From CAKOSP01 sp044432745 (GTDB lineage Bacteria > Bacillota_I > Bacilli_A > RF39 > UBA660), in contig JAWXUH010000002.1 of NCBI GenBank assembly GCA_044432745.1, positions 139,241-203,240 on the forward strand: DNA of 64,000 nt. Direction: 5' to 3'. The translations under genes were made by a program, and so were the position numbers. The notes beneath the pieces were generated by a model. That model was not told the DNA's origin and searched no databases. It worked only from the letters and a program-made list of their open reading frames with translations. Every line of letters begins with the position of its first letter. The stretch's first letter is position 1. Positions 44,188 to 52,636 of the stretch are shown in pieces.

Positions 44188-44748
44188 ATGAATATTAATA
44201 TTAATGATATTAAAAATGGTATGAGTGTTATAATCGATAATAATTTATTTTTAATTTTAGAATTTCAACACGTTAAACCAGGAAAGGGTCCTGCTTTTGT
44301 AAGAATTAAACTTAAGAATTTAAGAACTGGTTCAACAATCGAGGAAACTTTTAATACAAATATTAAAGTTACTAAAGCTCACATTGAAAAAGTAGATATG
44401 CAATATCTATATTCAAGTGGTGACAATTTAGCTTTCATGAATAATGAAACTTATGATCAAATAGAAATATCTAAAACTATACTTAAAGAACAAATTCCTT
44501 ATATTAAAGAAGGTATGAATATTAGTATAGAATATTTCGAAAGTGAAATTATTGGTGTTAATTTACCAGAAAAAGTTGAATATTTAGTTATTGAATCAGC
44601 TCCTGCTGTAAAAGGTAATACAACTACTAATACATTTAAGGATGCAAAAATTGAAACTGGATATACAGTTAAGGTTCCACTTTTTATTAATGAAGGTGAA
44701 ACTATTGTTATTTCAACTAAAGATGGAAGTTATTCTGGAAGAGCATAG
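44188..44748 (+). CDS. efp: Elongation factor P
   Basis: The 186-aa factor relieves ribosome stalling at polyproline. Three beta-barrel domains are visible: the N-terminal KOW-like domain with the loop HVKPGKGPAFVR holding the modifiable Lys, the central OB domain starting VDMQYLYSSGDNLAFMN, and the C-terminal domain with GNTTTNTFKDAKIETGYTVKVPLFINEGE. Length is standard. AAAGAGGTAG precedes the ATG. Confidence 0.97.
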   Translation: MNININDIKNGMSVIIDNNLFLILEFQHVKPGKGPAFVRIKLKNLRTGSTIEETFNTNIKVTKAHIEKVDMQYLYSSGDNLAFMNNETYDQIEISKTILKEQIPYIKEGMNISIEYFESEIIGVNLPEKVEYLVIESAPAVKGNTTTNTFKDAKIETGYTVKVPLFINEGETIVISTKDGSYSGRA

Positions 44749-44764
44749 TTATATGCTTTTTTTA
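44741..44764 (+). terminator. Intrinsic terminator after efp
   Basis: AGCATA and TATGCT pair around GTTA, followed by T7. The stem includes the efp stop codon. Confidence 0.78.
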
Positions 44765-44817
44765 TTTGCAATTTTTTCATATTTATTATAAAATATATAC
44801 TGCTTATAGGGGGAAAA

Positions 44818-45921
44818 ATGCAAGAAGTATTAAACTTACATAAAGTTGTTAATGAATTAAGAAGTATAAATCGAGGAATTGAATTTAGATACAATGATCC
44901 TTTTTTTTCGCGTGATGATAGAAATGTTATATATGTAAATATTAATTTATCTGCTATTAATATACCTCAAGTATATACAAGGTTAAATGATGTTTTATTT
45001 ATTAATCAAGGCATACACGTAACGTTCAAACCAATAGAAGAAATTAAAGCTGGATTTGCTTATCCAGATGTAGATGTTTTTTCAAATGTAGAAACAGTAG
45101 ATGATTGTGCAGTCCTTCTTCAAAAAATAAATCCTACTACATGTATTTTTTTATCTAATGAAAATGATAATATATATTATTATTGTAGTAAAGAAGATTT
45201 AATATTACCAAGTAATTTATATCTAGTTTGTGATGGTGTTTTATCAAATGGCAATCGTAATTTCGTTTTAACACAATATGATCCTAAAGAACTTGTTCAA
45301 TATATACCAACTAGTCTTAATAAAATATTTGAACAAAAAAAATATCATGAAAAAGATCGTAGAAGAAGTTCTTTGAACAATCCTTATATCGGTCATTATG
45401 AACTTAAAAGTATATCTGAAATAGGGGATGATATATTAGAAGAAGAACATTCTGTTATAGAAATGTTTGACGATATTTCTGATATTGTGAGTATTTTAAA
45501 CTTAGATGATGCAGATATTAGAAATCTTGAAAATAACCTAAACGAAGTATTTAAAGATGCTATTGAAAGTTGTGTTAGAGATAAATATGCATGTAAAAGA
45601 GATTGTAGTGAATTTTTATGCTATACTCTATTTTCAAGTTTTATTACCTTAATACTTTTATTAACTAAAGATGAAGGTTTTGTTGAAGGAATAAGAAATC
45701 AATTATATTCAATTACTAATTTTCAAGAATTAATAGAAATATTTAAAGCTATTGATTATAAAATATTATTGTCTTCAGGATTAACTGTATTTTCCTTTGC
45801 TTCATTTATATCTGCGATGAAACAAGATAATGATATTGATAAATTTATTATGAGAATGACAAAGTATTTAGAGTTCAATCTTCAAATTAATGAACCTCTT
45901 ATTAGAAAGAGAAGAAAATAA
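44818..45921 (+). CDS. Hypothetical protein with C-terminal hydrophobic segments
   Basis: The 367-aa product has a soluble N-terminal half with no signal (MQEVLNLHKVVNELRSINRGIEFRYNDP), an acidic middle (DDILEEEHSVIEMFDDISD) and then CVRDKYACKRDCSEFLCYTLFSSFITLILLLT and LLSSGLTVFSFASFISAM, two weak membrane helices. A cysteine cluster (CxxxCxxxxC) precedes the first helix. AGGGGGAAA lies before the ATG. I do not recognise a family. It is flanked by terminators, so it is a single-gene unit. Confidence 0.65.
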   Translation: MQEVLNLHKVVNELRSINRGIEFRYNDPFFSRDDRNVIYVNINLSAINIPQVYTRLNDVLFINQGIHVTFKPIEEIKAGFAYPDVDVFSNVETVDDCAVLLQKINPTTCIFLSNENDNIYYYCSKEDLILPSNLYLVCDGVLSNGNRNFVLTQYDPKELVQYIPTSLNKIFEQKKYHEKDRRRSSLNNPYIGHYELKSISEIGDDILEEEHSVIEMFDDISDIVSILNLDDADIRNLENNLNEVFKDAIESCVRDKYACKRDCSEFLCYTLFSSFITLILLLTKDEGFVEGIRNQLYSITNFQELIEIFKAIDYKILLSSGLTVFSFASFISAMKQDNDIDKFIMRMTKYLEFNLQINEPLIRKRRK

Positions 45922-45954
45922 AAAGTATGTATTTTAGAAATACATACTTTTTTT
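45918..45954. terminator. Bidirectional intrinsic terminator
   Basis: AAAAAGTATGTATTT and AAATACATACTTTTT form a 15-bp stem around TAG, between convergent genes. Confidence 0.92.
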
Positions 45955-46861
45955 ATAAATTAAGTTTGAATTTTAGATCATCTCTGATTTTTATAGCATC
46001 AATAGAGTCAATTGAATTTTGTAAATATATTCTTCTATTAAATGAACCTGTATTAACTACGAAGTAAACAGATGATTTATTTAATAGAAAATCTAAATAT
46101 TTTCTACTTATTCTAACATCATATACATGTGATAATGATATAAAGTCTTTGTTATTAATTAAGCGGCTATCAAAAAACACTTTGTTGTTTTGAATACGAA
46201 CAATTGAATGCGACATTAATGCTAGTTGTACTAAAAAATAAAAGAATATTGATAGAAGTACCACACCTAGTGCAGTACTAATATCTACTAAACTAAAAGT
46301 TACACCTTGCATATCACTTGGAACGTAATAAAAAAACATTCCTAAAAATAATAATAAAATTAGTAAAAAAACATTTATACTTTGATTTATTAGAAAGATT
46401 GAAATATCATAATTGTTTTTTTGAAATGTCATGTCAATGGCAATGTCATTAACTTCTACAATTTCTTCTGTTTTATGACTTTTTACTTTTTCAAATAACT
46501 CACTCATAACTTGATATCTTAATCTAAATGTAATAGGTAAGGGTTTGTTGTTTAAGCGCATAGTTACAGTTGCAAATCTTTTGTTATATTCGTAAGAATC
46601 TATTCCTGGATTGTAAGCATCTCTGTTAGTATCGTAATATGTAACATCTTTAAAATAAATATATTTTTTCTGTTTTATAAAAGGACTTATACTCAAAGTT
46701 ATTTTTTCATCATCAAATGATTCGAATGAATAAAAATTAACCATTTTATATAAAATAAAAAGTAATAGTAGTTGTATGTATAAATTACCTTCAATTCTAA
46801 AAAAAATACCTCCTATAAAAAAAAGTAATATCACTTTAAGTGAATTATATAATAAAATCAT
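45953..46861 (-). CDS. Membrane protein of unknown function with PH-like domains
   Basis: The 302-aa product has N-terminal membrane helices (LYNSLKVILLFFIGGIFF and YIQLLLLFILYKMVNFYSF), a soluble beta-rich part (ISPFIKQKKYIYFKDVTYYDTNRD), two more helices (about 155-178 and 190-212) and a second beta-rich part (VRIQNNKVFFDSRLINNKDFISLSHVYDVRISR). The two soluble parts look like PH/bPH2 domains. AAGAGGTGTG precedes the ATG. Function unknown. Confidence 0.6.
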   Translation of the reverse strand: MILLYNSLKVILLFFIGGIFFRIEGNLYIQLLLLFILYKMVNFYSFESFDDEKITLSISPFIKQKKYIYFKDVTYYDTNRDAYNPGIDSYEYNKRFATVTMRLNNKPLPITFRLRYQVMSELFEKVKSHKTEEIVEVNDIAIDMTFQKNNYDISIFLINQSINVFLLILLLFLGMFFYYVPSDMQGVTFSLVDISTALGVVLLSIFFYFLVQLALMSHSIVRIQNNKVFFDSRLINNKDFISLSHVYDVRISRKYLDFLLNKSSVYFVVNTGSFNRRIYLQNSIDSIDAIKIRDDLKFKLNL

Positions 46862-46930
46862 TTCACACCTCTTTTAAATTATACTAAATGGTTGTTATAA
46901 TGTCTATTAATTTATTATATAGTAATTAAA

Positions 46931-46962
46931 AATAAAAAAAAGATTATATAATAATCTATTTT
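46931..46962 (-). terminator. Intrinsic terminator (leftward)
   Basis: AGATTAT and ATAATCT pair around ATA, with a T-run on the minus strand. It follows the small coiled-coil gene at 47004-47273. Confidence 0.65.
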
Positions 46963-47003
46963 AAATATTTAATTATAAATAAAAAAAATACTTTTTTCTT
47001 CTA

Positions 47004-47273
47004 TTATTTTTTATTTATAAATGGTAACTTTGATAATAGTGATGAAGTATCTATATCACTATCATGTAGTGCTGATGCAATCCCAACTGCAATTCCAACA
47101 CCAGATCTTATCATATTTGAATCAATATTTAATTTTCTTTTTTTAATTTCGTTAATTTCTTTTTGTAAAGCATTAATTTTTTTATTATAATCGTTTGTTA
47201 ATATAACATATGTTATATAAGAAGAGATACTTGATACTAATATTGATATAAAAATCATTGTTATAATGTTCAT
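47004..47273 (-). CDS. Small membrane protein with coiled coil
   Basis: The 89-aa product has an N-terminal membrane helix (TMIFISILVSSISSYITYVIL), a lysine-rich coiled coil (NKKINALQKEINEIKKRKLN) and a tail with a Gly/Ala-rich second hydrophobic stretch (SGVGIAVGIASAL). GGAGAT lies just before the ATG. Unknown function. Confidence 0.6.
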   Translation of the reverse strand: MNIITMIFISILVSSISSYITYVILTNDYNKKINALQKEINEIKKRKLNIDSNMIRSGVGIAVGIASALHDSDIDTSSLLSKLPFINKK

Positions 47274-47389
47274 TAATGATCTCCTTTCATTATTATTATA
47301 GCATTGTATTGTAAAAAGTTATATTATATAAAATGTTTGTAATTTGATTTTACGTATAAAAAATATACTAAATAGATACCGAAATTAAA

Positions 47390-47418
47390 AAAATAGATTA
47401 TTTAATAATCTATTTTTA
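47390..47418 (-). terminator. Intrinsic terminator after tRNA-Arg
   Basis: AAATAGATTAT and ATAATCTATTT form the stem with a T-run on the minus strand, 42 bases beyond the tRNA 3' end. Confidence 0.7.
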
Positions 47419-47459
47419 TTATTCCTTATAAACATTAAGTTTAAAGGTTATTTATTTTA

Positions 47460-47536
47460 TGGTGTTCCCGGAGTGATTCGAACACTCGACCGTACGCTTA
47501 GAAGGCGTATGCTCTATCCAGCTGAGCTACGGAAAC
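47460..47536 (-). tRNA. tRNA-Arg (anticodon TCT)
   Basis: A 77-base cloverleaf on the minus strand. Acceptor strands are GTTTCCG and CGGGAAC, D arm GCTC/GAGC, anticodon stem TACGC/GCGTA with loop CTTCTAA, T arm GAGTG-TTCGAAT-CACTC, and CCA is encoded. It reads AGA, the favoured Arg codon in this AT-rich genome. Confidence 0.95.
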
Positions 47537-47605
47537 GTTTCAACTGAATATAATTATATAACGAAATAAAAGAAAAAACAAGTAAAAAATGAGTTTTTTT
47601 TCTTT

Positions 47606-48541
47606 TTAATTAAAAATTGTGACACTTATTTCATTATTACTATCAAAAATCACTTGTTCGATGTCATATGTATCTCTTATTGATAGGTAAATAGAATATC
47701 TAACTTCTTCTAATATTGTTTGATCACTTAAATCTGCTATAAGGTTATTGTCAAAACTTAATAAAATACTTTCTTCCAATATTTCATAATACTCAAGTGT
47801 TGCAGAAGCTTTTAAATAACTAATTAAATTTGTTTGATTAATAGGAGAGGTTTGTAAATTTTTAATTATTATTTCAATCTTTTCAGTTTGATTGTTTTCA
47901 AATTTTGTAATCGGTATATAATAATTCTCAGTTCCCATACTACTTAAGTAATAACTTGTAGTACTAATTGTATTTTTAATACTATTTATATCATAAACTT
48001 TATTTATTCCGTAACTCTTATCAAGCGTAAGTGGTAAATTTTTATTACTATGAGGTAAATTTGTTAAATGATCTTCTTCTATGAATATCATTATTTGATC
48101 TATTTCTTCAAATTCACATAACGAATATATTAACGCTTCAATAAGCTTAACTTCTTTATCTTCTTCTATATTTAAAAATTCTTTAGAAAAATTTAATTTT
48201 GCTAGTCTATTTTCAATAGTTATTTTTATTAATTCAGTTCCTTCTGGTAATATAGGGTAGAAAAAGGCAGAAACATATTCAGATTCTACAGAACCTACTG
48301 TTAATGTTTTAATTATATACTTAACGTTTTCAATTATATCTTCGCTATTTTTAAGTATACTTATTCTAGATACATACTGATTTTCATCAAGTAAATACAC
48401 AGGCATTTTAGTAGCTTCTATATAATTTGTTTCTACTTTATAACTTATCGTTTGATCATTTGGAAAATTATATACTAAAACTACTGTTAATATAGAAAAA
48501 CTAGTTATTAATATTCTTCTTATAGCACAATTTTTAATCAT
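47606..48541 (-). CDS. gerM: GerM-like protein with two GerMN domains
   Basis: The 311-aa product has an N-terminal membrane/signal segment (IRRILITSFSILTVVLVYNF) and then two GerMN-type domains (about residues 45-165 and 175-305). Each has the pattern YLLDENQYVSRI..., LPEGTELIKITIENRLAKLNFSKEF and the corresponding TLEYYEILEESILLSFDNNL. GerM of Bacillus is made in the mother cell and helps assemble the SpoIIQ-SpoIIIAH channel. Here it is near spoIIIAH, which strengthens the call. Confidence 0.85.
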   Translation of the reverse strand: MIKNCAIRRILITSFSILTVVLVYNFPNDQTISYKVETNYIEATKMPVYLLDENQYVSRISILKNSEDIIENVKYIIKTLTVGSVESEYVSAFFYPILPEGTELIKITIENRLAKLNFSKEFLNIEEDKEVKLIEALIYSLCEFEEIDQIMIFIEEDHLTNLPHSNKNLPLTLDKSYGINKVYDINSIKNTISTTSYYLSSMGTENYYIPITKFENNQTEKIEIIIKNLQTSPINQTNLISYLKASATLEYYEILEESILLSFDNNLIADLSDQTILEEVRYSIYLSIRDTYDIEQVIFDSNNEISVTIFN

Positions 48542-48587
48542 TTTTATACCACCTAATTAAGTATATTATTATTTTTATATATAATGC

Positions 48588-48609
48588 AAAAAAAGGCATA
48601 TGCCTTTTA
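48588..48609 (-). terminator. Intrinsic terminator after gerE
   Basis: On the minus strand AAAAGGCA and TGCCTTTT pair around TA, followed by T-rich sequence. It overlaps the gerE stop. Confidence 0.75.
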
Positions 48610-48813
48610 AATATTTATTTCACCAAGTTTTAGTAATTCAACTATAGCTTGACTTCTTCCTTTTACATCTAGTTTTTGCATAGTATTTGAAACATGATTT
48701 CTTACAGTTTTTTCACTGATAAATAATTCTCTTGCTATTTCTTTTGTAGTATTATTTTTAATTAATAAATCAAATACTTCTTTTTCTCTAGATGTTAATA
48801 TACTTTTTTTCAT
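48607..48813 (-). CDS. gerE: GerE sporulation regulator
   Basis: The 68-aa LuxR-type DNA-binding protein controls late mother-cell genes, mainly spore coat, with sigma-K. I start it at ATG 48813 (MKKSILTSREKEVFDLL); GTGAGGA lies upstream. The sequence TTKEIARELFISEKTVRNHVSNTMQKLDVKGRSQAIVELL is nearly identical in pattern to Bacillus GerE. It is a HTH with no receiver domain, as expected. gerM follows downstream after a terminator. Confidence 0.94.
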   Translation of the reverse strand: MKKSILTSREKEVFDLLIKNNTTKEIARELFISEKTVRNHVSNTMQKLDVKGRSQAIVELLKLGEINI

Positions 48814-48873
48814 AATCCTCACTTTCTTTTATATATACTTTATTTTATGACATTAAAAGAAAGTAGTGAGAAA

Positions 48874-49359
48874 TTATGAAAATTTTACTGTTATATACAT
48901 TTGAGTATCATATAATTTTTGTATTTCTATTATTATATTATTTGCAAGTTCATTGGAGTGTTCTTTTTCAGAGACAGTTACACTTATTACATCACTTTCT
49001 ATTTTTATAAAAGCATTCAAATTAAATTTTTCTAATATCAATTTTGCAATTTCTTCAGTTTTTGCTACATTATTTTGTACGTTTTGTAAATTTTCATATG
49101 CATCGTTTTTTTCATTAAGACTAGAGTAATCATTTAATATAACATTTTGATACATTGCTATTTGTTCTAGTACATTCTCATCATTTGCAACCTTAAGTGC
49201 AGTAAGTGAGTCTGTATCGTTAAAACTTATAACTGGTACTGAGTTATCAATTATATTTTCCATTTGAAGCGACTCATCTGCTAAAGTTACGTAATATATA
49301 CCTAGTACTAGTATCAAAGAAAAAAGCGTTACAAACCATAAATTTTGCTTGTTAATCAT
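48874..49359 (-). CDS. spoIIIAH: SpoIIIAH-like engulfment channel protein
   Basis: SpoIIIAH, in the mother-cell membrane, contacts SpoIIQ of the forespore to form the feeding channel. The 161-aa product has an N-terminal helix (MINKQNLWFVTLFSLILVLGIYYV), a helical linker and a ring-building-motif domain (EIAKLILEKFNLNAFIKIESDVISVTVSEKEHSNELANNIIIEIQKLY), matching SpoIIIAH in order and length (somewhat short). GGAGG precedes the ATG. In Bacillus it is the last gene of the spoIIIA operon; here it stands apart. Confidence 0.85.
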   Translation of the reverse strand: MINKQNLWFVTLFSLILVLGIYYVTLADESLQMENIIDNSVPVISFNDTDSLTALKVANDENVLEQIAMYQNVILNDYSSLNEKNDAYENLQNVQNNVAKTEEIAKLILEKFNLNAFIKIESDVISVTVSEKEHSNELANNIIIEIQKLYDTQMYITVKFS

Positions 49360-49505
49360 TTTTATATCCTCCGTTTTTCTATAAAATATTATGTATCACA
49401 AATTATTTTTATACCCTCTAAATATTAAATTTAGTAAATTTTAGTTTAAAAAAAAGGAAAAGACTAAAAAAAATCTAATAATGTAAGTGAAGGGAGGAAA
49501 TATAT

Positions 49506-51554
49506 TTGAAAAGAAAAGTATATGTTGTTAAGCAAATAAGTGAGAAAGATTGTGGCCCGGCGTGTTTATTGTCCATAATTAAATATTATAATGGTTTTGT
49601 TAATTTGGAAAAAATTAAAATAGATGCAAATACAGATTTATCAGGCACAACAGCATTTGAACTTATAAATGCTTCAAACAAATATGGATTTGACGCTGCA
49701 GGATTCAAACTTGATAAAGAAAAACTATTATGTGACAGTAGAGTTTATCCTTTTATAGCACAAGTAAACGTACGAATGTATTCTCATTTTGTTGTTGTTT
49801 ACGAAGTTAATAATAAAAAAGTTACAATTATGGATCCAGCTTATGGAATTAAAATTTTAAATATAGAAGAATTTTTAGAAATTTCTACTGAAAATATTAT
49901 AGAATTTTATCCAAGAAGTAATATATTGTTTCTAAAAAAAGAAAATGCAGTGTTAGATTTATTTTATGAAGTAATTAAACAGGAAAAAACTTTATTGATA
50001 AAAATTATTATTCTTTCTATTTTTTTAACTTTAATATCTATTTTTACAAGTTTTTACTTTAAAGTTATAATTGAGTGCCTTAACAAAGATATATCTATTA
50101 TTAAATTTTTATGTTTTTTCTTCTTTATATTAATTGTTTATAAAATTATATTTACTAATATACGAATTTTATATTTAACACATCTTAATAAAAATTTATT
50201 AACTAGATTATATAAAGAATTTTTCGATCATTTATTTTTGCTTCCTTCAAAAACTATTGAAAAAAAATCAGTGGGTGAAATAGTTACTAGGATAAATGAT
50301 CTTGGAAATATTAAAAATGCATTTTCCGAGATTATTGTATCTATCTTTTTAGATTTAATGCTTACTATAATTGCTGTTCCTATTTTAATATATATTAATA
50401 TCAATCTTTTTATTATTCTTTTGATTATATTAATTATGTATATTATTATAGGTCTATTATATAGTAGATTTATATTTAAAAAAATTATAAAAAATAAGGA
50501 ACTTGAATCAAATTTTAATACGAAAGTTATTGAAGATATAAATATGTTTAAAAATATAAAGAATTTAAATATAACACAAAATATATTAAAATCTCTTGAG
50601 GATAATATAAGTAAATTGATTTTTAGTAATTTTAATCTTGAAAAATTTTATAATCAAGAATCTTATTTAAAAAATATTATAAATGAACTTGGGTTTTATT
50701 GTATAAACACTATAGGTCTATATTATATCTATATAGGCAAACTTGATATCATTAATCTTATTTTATTTAATACTGTAACAAGTTTCTTTTTTGAACCTAT
50801 TAAAAATTTAATAAATAATATTCCAAGATATTATTTTATTAAAGCTTCATTTTATAAGTTGAATGAATTTATGAGTATTGATGAAGAAAAACTTGGTATA
50901 GATATTGCTTTAAAATCTTTTGATATAGAGTTAGATAACATAAGTTATAGTTATAATGGATATAAAGAAATACTTTCATCAATATCATTTAGTATTGCTC
51001 AAGGAGAACATGTTTTTCTTAAAGGAAAAAGTGGTGGAGGCAAAAGTACATTATGTAAATTATTGATAAAAGAAAATGTTATCTCAAATGGTATTATAAC
51101 AATAGGGGGAAACAATATTGATGATCTATCACTGCGCGCTATAAGAAATCAAATAATTTATATAAGTCAAAAAGAATATTTATTTTCAGGTACAATATTT
51201 GATAATATTACTTTTTATAGAGAAGTTGATTATTTGAAATTTCTTGAAATTTGCAAATTGACATTAGTTGATGATGTTTTAAATAATAAAAAACTAAGAT
51301 ATGAATCATTTATCGAACTTGATAGTAATAATTTATCAGGTGGAGAAAAACAAAGGTTGATATTGGCAAGAGCGTGTTTAAGTGATTTTAATATTTTAAT
51401 AATAGATGAGGCTCTTAGTGAATTAGATAGTAAAAACGAAGTGAAAATAATTAATAATTTAAGAAAATATTTTAGTGACAAAACAATAATTTATATTAGT
51501 CATAAAAATCTTAGTAAATATTTTAACAAGGTGGTTGATTTAGATGAAATATAG
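49506..51554 (+). CDS. Bacteriocin ABC exporter with C39 leader peptidase
   Basis: The 682-aa product cuts double-glycine leaders and exports the mature peptides. The N-terminal C39 peptidase has Cys16 in EKDCGPACL, His94 in YSHFVVVYEV and Asp110 in MDPA, the full catalytic set. Six membrane helices follow (about residues 155-430). The ATPase has GKSGGGKST, YISQKEYLFSG, LSGGEKQRL, LIIDEALSELD and ISHKN. Translation starts at TTG 49506 after GGGAGG. The two double-glycine peptide genes at 51956 and 52111 are its obvious cargo. It differs from the other two exporters in this window, which lack a peptidase domain. Confidence 0.93.
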   Translation: MKRKVYVVKQISEKDCGPACLLSIIKYYNGFVNLEKIKIDANTDLSGTTAFELINASNKYGFDAAGFKLDKEKLLCDSRVYPFIAQVNVRMYSHFVVVYEVNNKKVTIMDPAYGIKILNIEEFLEISTENIIEFYPRSNILFLKKENAVLDLFYEVIKQEKTLLIKIIILSIFLTLISIFTSFYFKVIIECLNKDISIIKFLCFFFFILIVYKIIFTNIRILYLTHLNKNLLTRLYKEFFDHLFLLPSKTIEKKSVGEIVTRINDLGNIKNAFSEIIVSIFLDLMLTIIAVPILIYININLFIILLIILIMYIIIGLLYSRFIFKKIIKNKELESNFNTKVIEDINMFKNIKNLNITQNILKSLEDNISKLIFSNFNLEKFYNQESYLKNIINELGFYCINTIGLYYIYIGKLDIINLILFNTVTSFFFEPIKNLINNIPRYYFIKASFYKLNEFMSIDEEKLGIDIALKSFDIELDNISYSYNGYKEILSSISFSIAQGEHVFLKGKSGGGKSTLCKLLIKENVISNGIITIGGNNIDDLSLRAIRNQIIYISQKEYLFSGTIFDNITFYREVDYLKFLEICKLTLVDDVLNNKKLRYESFIELDSNNLSGGEKQRLILARACLSDFNILIIDEALSELDSKNEVKIINNLRKYFSDKTIIYISHKNLSKYFNKVVDLDEI

Positions 51555-51945
51555 TTACTCAGATTTACTTAATATAGAATATAAAAAATATATTAGCTTA
51601 ATTATATTTATAGTATTATTTATAATCTTTATTTATTTTACTTTTGTTACATATGCTTATTCTTCAAATGAATTAAAAGGGGTATATGATGGTGAATATA
51701 TAGTATTAGCTTACGATGTTGATGTTTTAGATATAAAAGAGGATGAAATCTTTTTAGAAATCTATAACAAAAAATATTTTTTTGAAATAGTTTACTTTGA
51801 TGATGTTTATCTATATGGTGATAAGCATTATCAAAACGTTTATATAAGTGTAGATGAATCATTTATTTTAAACGAAGTGATTGATCTTACTTTTTTCTAT
51901 AGTAGAGAAAGAATAATAAAAAAAATAACAAATTTATTTTTTTAG
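51544..51945 (+). CDS. Bacteriocin accessory or immunity membrane protein
   Basis: The 133-aa product has one N-terminal membrane helix (ISLIIFIVLFIIFIYFTFVTYAY, about residues 16-38) and a beta-rich extracytoplasmic domain of about 90 residues (LKGVYDGEYIVLAYDVDVLDIKEDEIFLEIYNKKYFFEIVYF). Placement and topology resemble a very short HlyD-like accessory protein of C39 exporters, without the coiled-coil part; an immunity role is equally possible. It overlaps the exporter gene by 11 bp, so it is translated with it. Confidence 0.6.
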   Translation: MKYSYSDLLNIEYKKYISLIIFIVLFIIFIYFTFVTYAYSSNELKGVYDGEYIVLAYDVDVLDIKEDEIFLEIYNKKYFFEIVYFDDVYLYGDKHYQNVYISVDESFILNEVIDLTFFYSRERIIKKITNLFF

Positions 51946-51955
51946 GAGGTTTATA

Positions 51956-52096
51956 TTGAAAAAATTAAATAATAAAGAATTATGTGAAATAAACGGCGGT
52001 GCAATGTCTCTTACTACGTATATTGGTATAGGACTTGTTGTTTCCTTTGCTTTAGGTATTCTAGATGGAATAATCAATCCACAAAAATGTAATTAG
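51956..52096 (+). CDS. Double-glycine bacteriocin precursor 1
   Basis: A 46-aa peptide starting at TTG 51956, directly after AGGAGG. The leader MKKLNNKELCEINGG ends in Gly-Gly, with the usual Leu and Ile at -12 and -4 type positions. The predicted mature part has 31 residues, starting AMSLTTYIGIGLV and ending NPQKCN. It contains GILDG, a GxxxG motif used for helix pairing in two-peptide (class IIb) bacteriocins, and a single Cys near the end. It lies between the exporter/accessory genes and a second such peptide. Confidence 0.8.
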   Translation: MKKLNNKELCEINGGAMSLTTYIGIGLVVSFALGILDGIINPQKCN

Positions 52097-52110
52097 TATT
52101 GGAGGTGTTT

Positions 52111-52278
52111 ATGAAATTATCTAATTATGAGCTTAATAATATAGTAGGAGGAGGTCTTACTATAAGTGCAACACTTTTTTCTTCATTAAATAGTCTGGTA
52201 TCAACTATTTATGAAATGGGACAAAATGTTGGCACAGCTATAATGAGAATTACGACAAATAATTCTTGTAGTCTTTAA
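52111..52278 (+). CDS. Double-glycine bacteriocin precursor 2
   Basis: A 55-aa peptide with TTGGAGGTG before the ATG. The leader MKLSNYELNNIVGG ends in Gly-Gly (a third Gly follows). The mature part, starting GLTISATLFSS or one residue later, contains GQNVG (GxxxG) and ends NNSCSL with a single Cys. It starts 14 bp after peptide 1 and ends at a terminator, so both peptides are made together, as expected for a two-component bacteriocin. No separate immunity gene is recognised. Confidence 0.8.
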   Translation: MKLSNYELNNIVGGGLTISATLFSSLNSLVSTIYEMGQNVGTAIMRITTNNSCSL

Positions 52279-52308
52279 AAAATGCATAAAAGCATTTTTT
52301 TCTTTTTT
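52277..52308 (+). terminator. Intrinsic terminator of the bacteriocin operon
   Basis: AAAAAATGC and GCATTTTTT pair around ATAAAA, followed by a T-rich run. Confidence 0.82.
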
Positions 52309-52381
52309 TAGAAAATATGCGGTTAAAATGCATAAAAAAACGTCTTTTTTTATTTTTTCTACATATAATTGCATTTTTTTA

Positions 52382-52410
52382 TTGTATCTTTATGTTTATA
52401 GTGCTATAAT
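52382..52410 (+). promoter_or_regulatory. Sigma-A promoter of rpsU
   Basis: TTGTAT (52382-52387), a 17-bp spacer and TATAAT (52405-52410). GAGAGGAGGTCG follows before the rpsU ATG. Confidence 0.82.
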
Positions 52411-52439
52411 ATTAATCGATAACGAGAGGAGGTCGAAGA

Positions 52440-52625
52440 ATGACAAAAGTTGTAGTTAGAGATGGTAATGTCGAAGGTGCTTTACGTAAATTTAAAACTG
52501 GAGTGGCTAAAAGCGGCGTCCTATCGGAACTTAAAAAGAGAAAACACTACGTTAAACCTGGAGACAGAAGAAGAATTGAGAAAAAAGAAGGTATCAAAAA
52601 TTCACGTAAGAAAAAACGTGATTAA
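52440..52625 (+). CDS. rpsU: 30S ribosomal protein S21
   Basis: The 61-aa basic protein starts MTKVVVRDGNVEGALRKFK and ends in an Arg/Lys-rich tail (GDRRRIEKKEGIKNSRKKKRD). The strong AGGAGG site lies 9 bases upstream. yqeY follows 11 bp downstream, the typical rpsU-yqeY order. Confidence 0.96.
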   Translation: MTKVVVRDGNVEGALRKFKTGVAKSGVLSELKKRKHYVKPGDRRRIEKKEGIKNSRKKKRD

Positions 52626-52636
52626 GGAGATATTTT

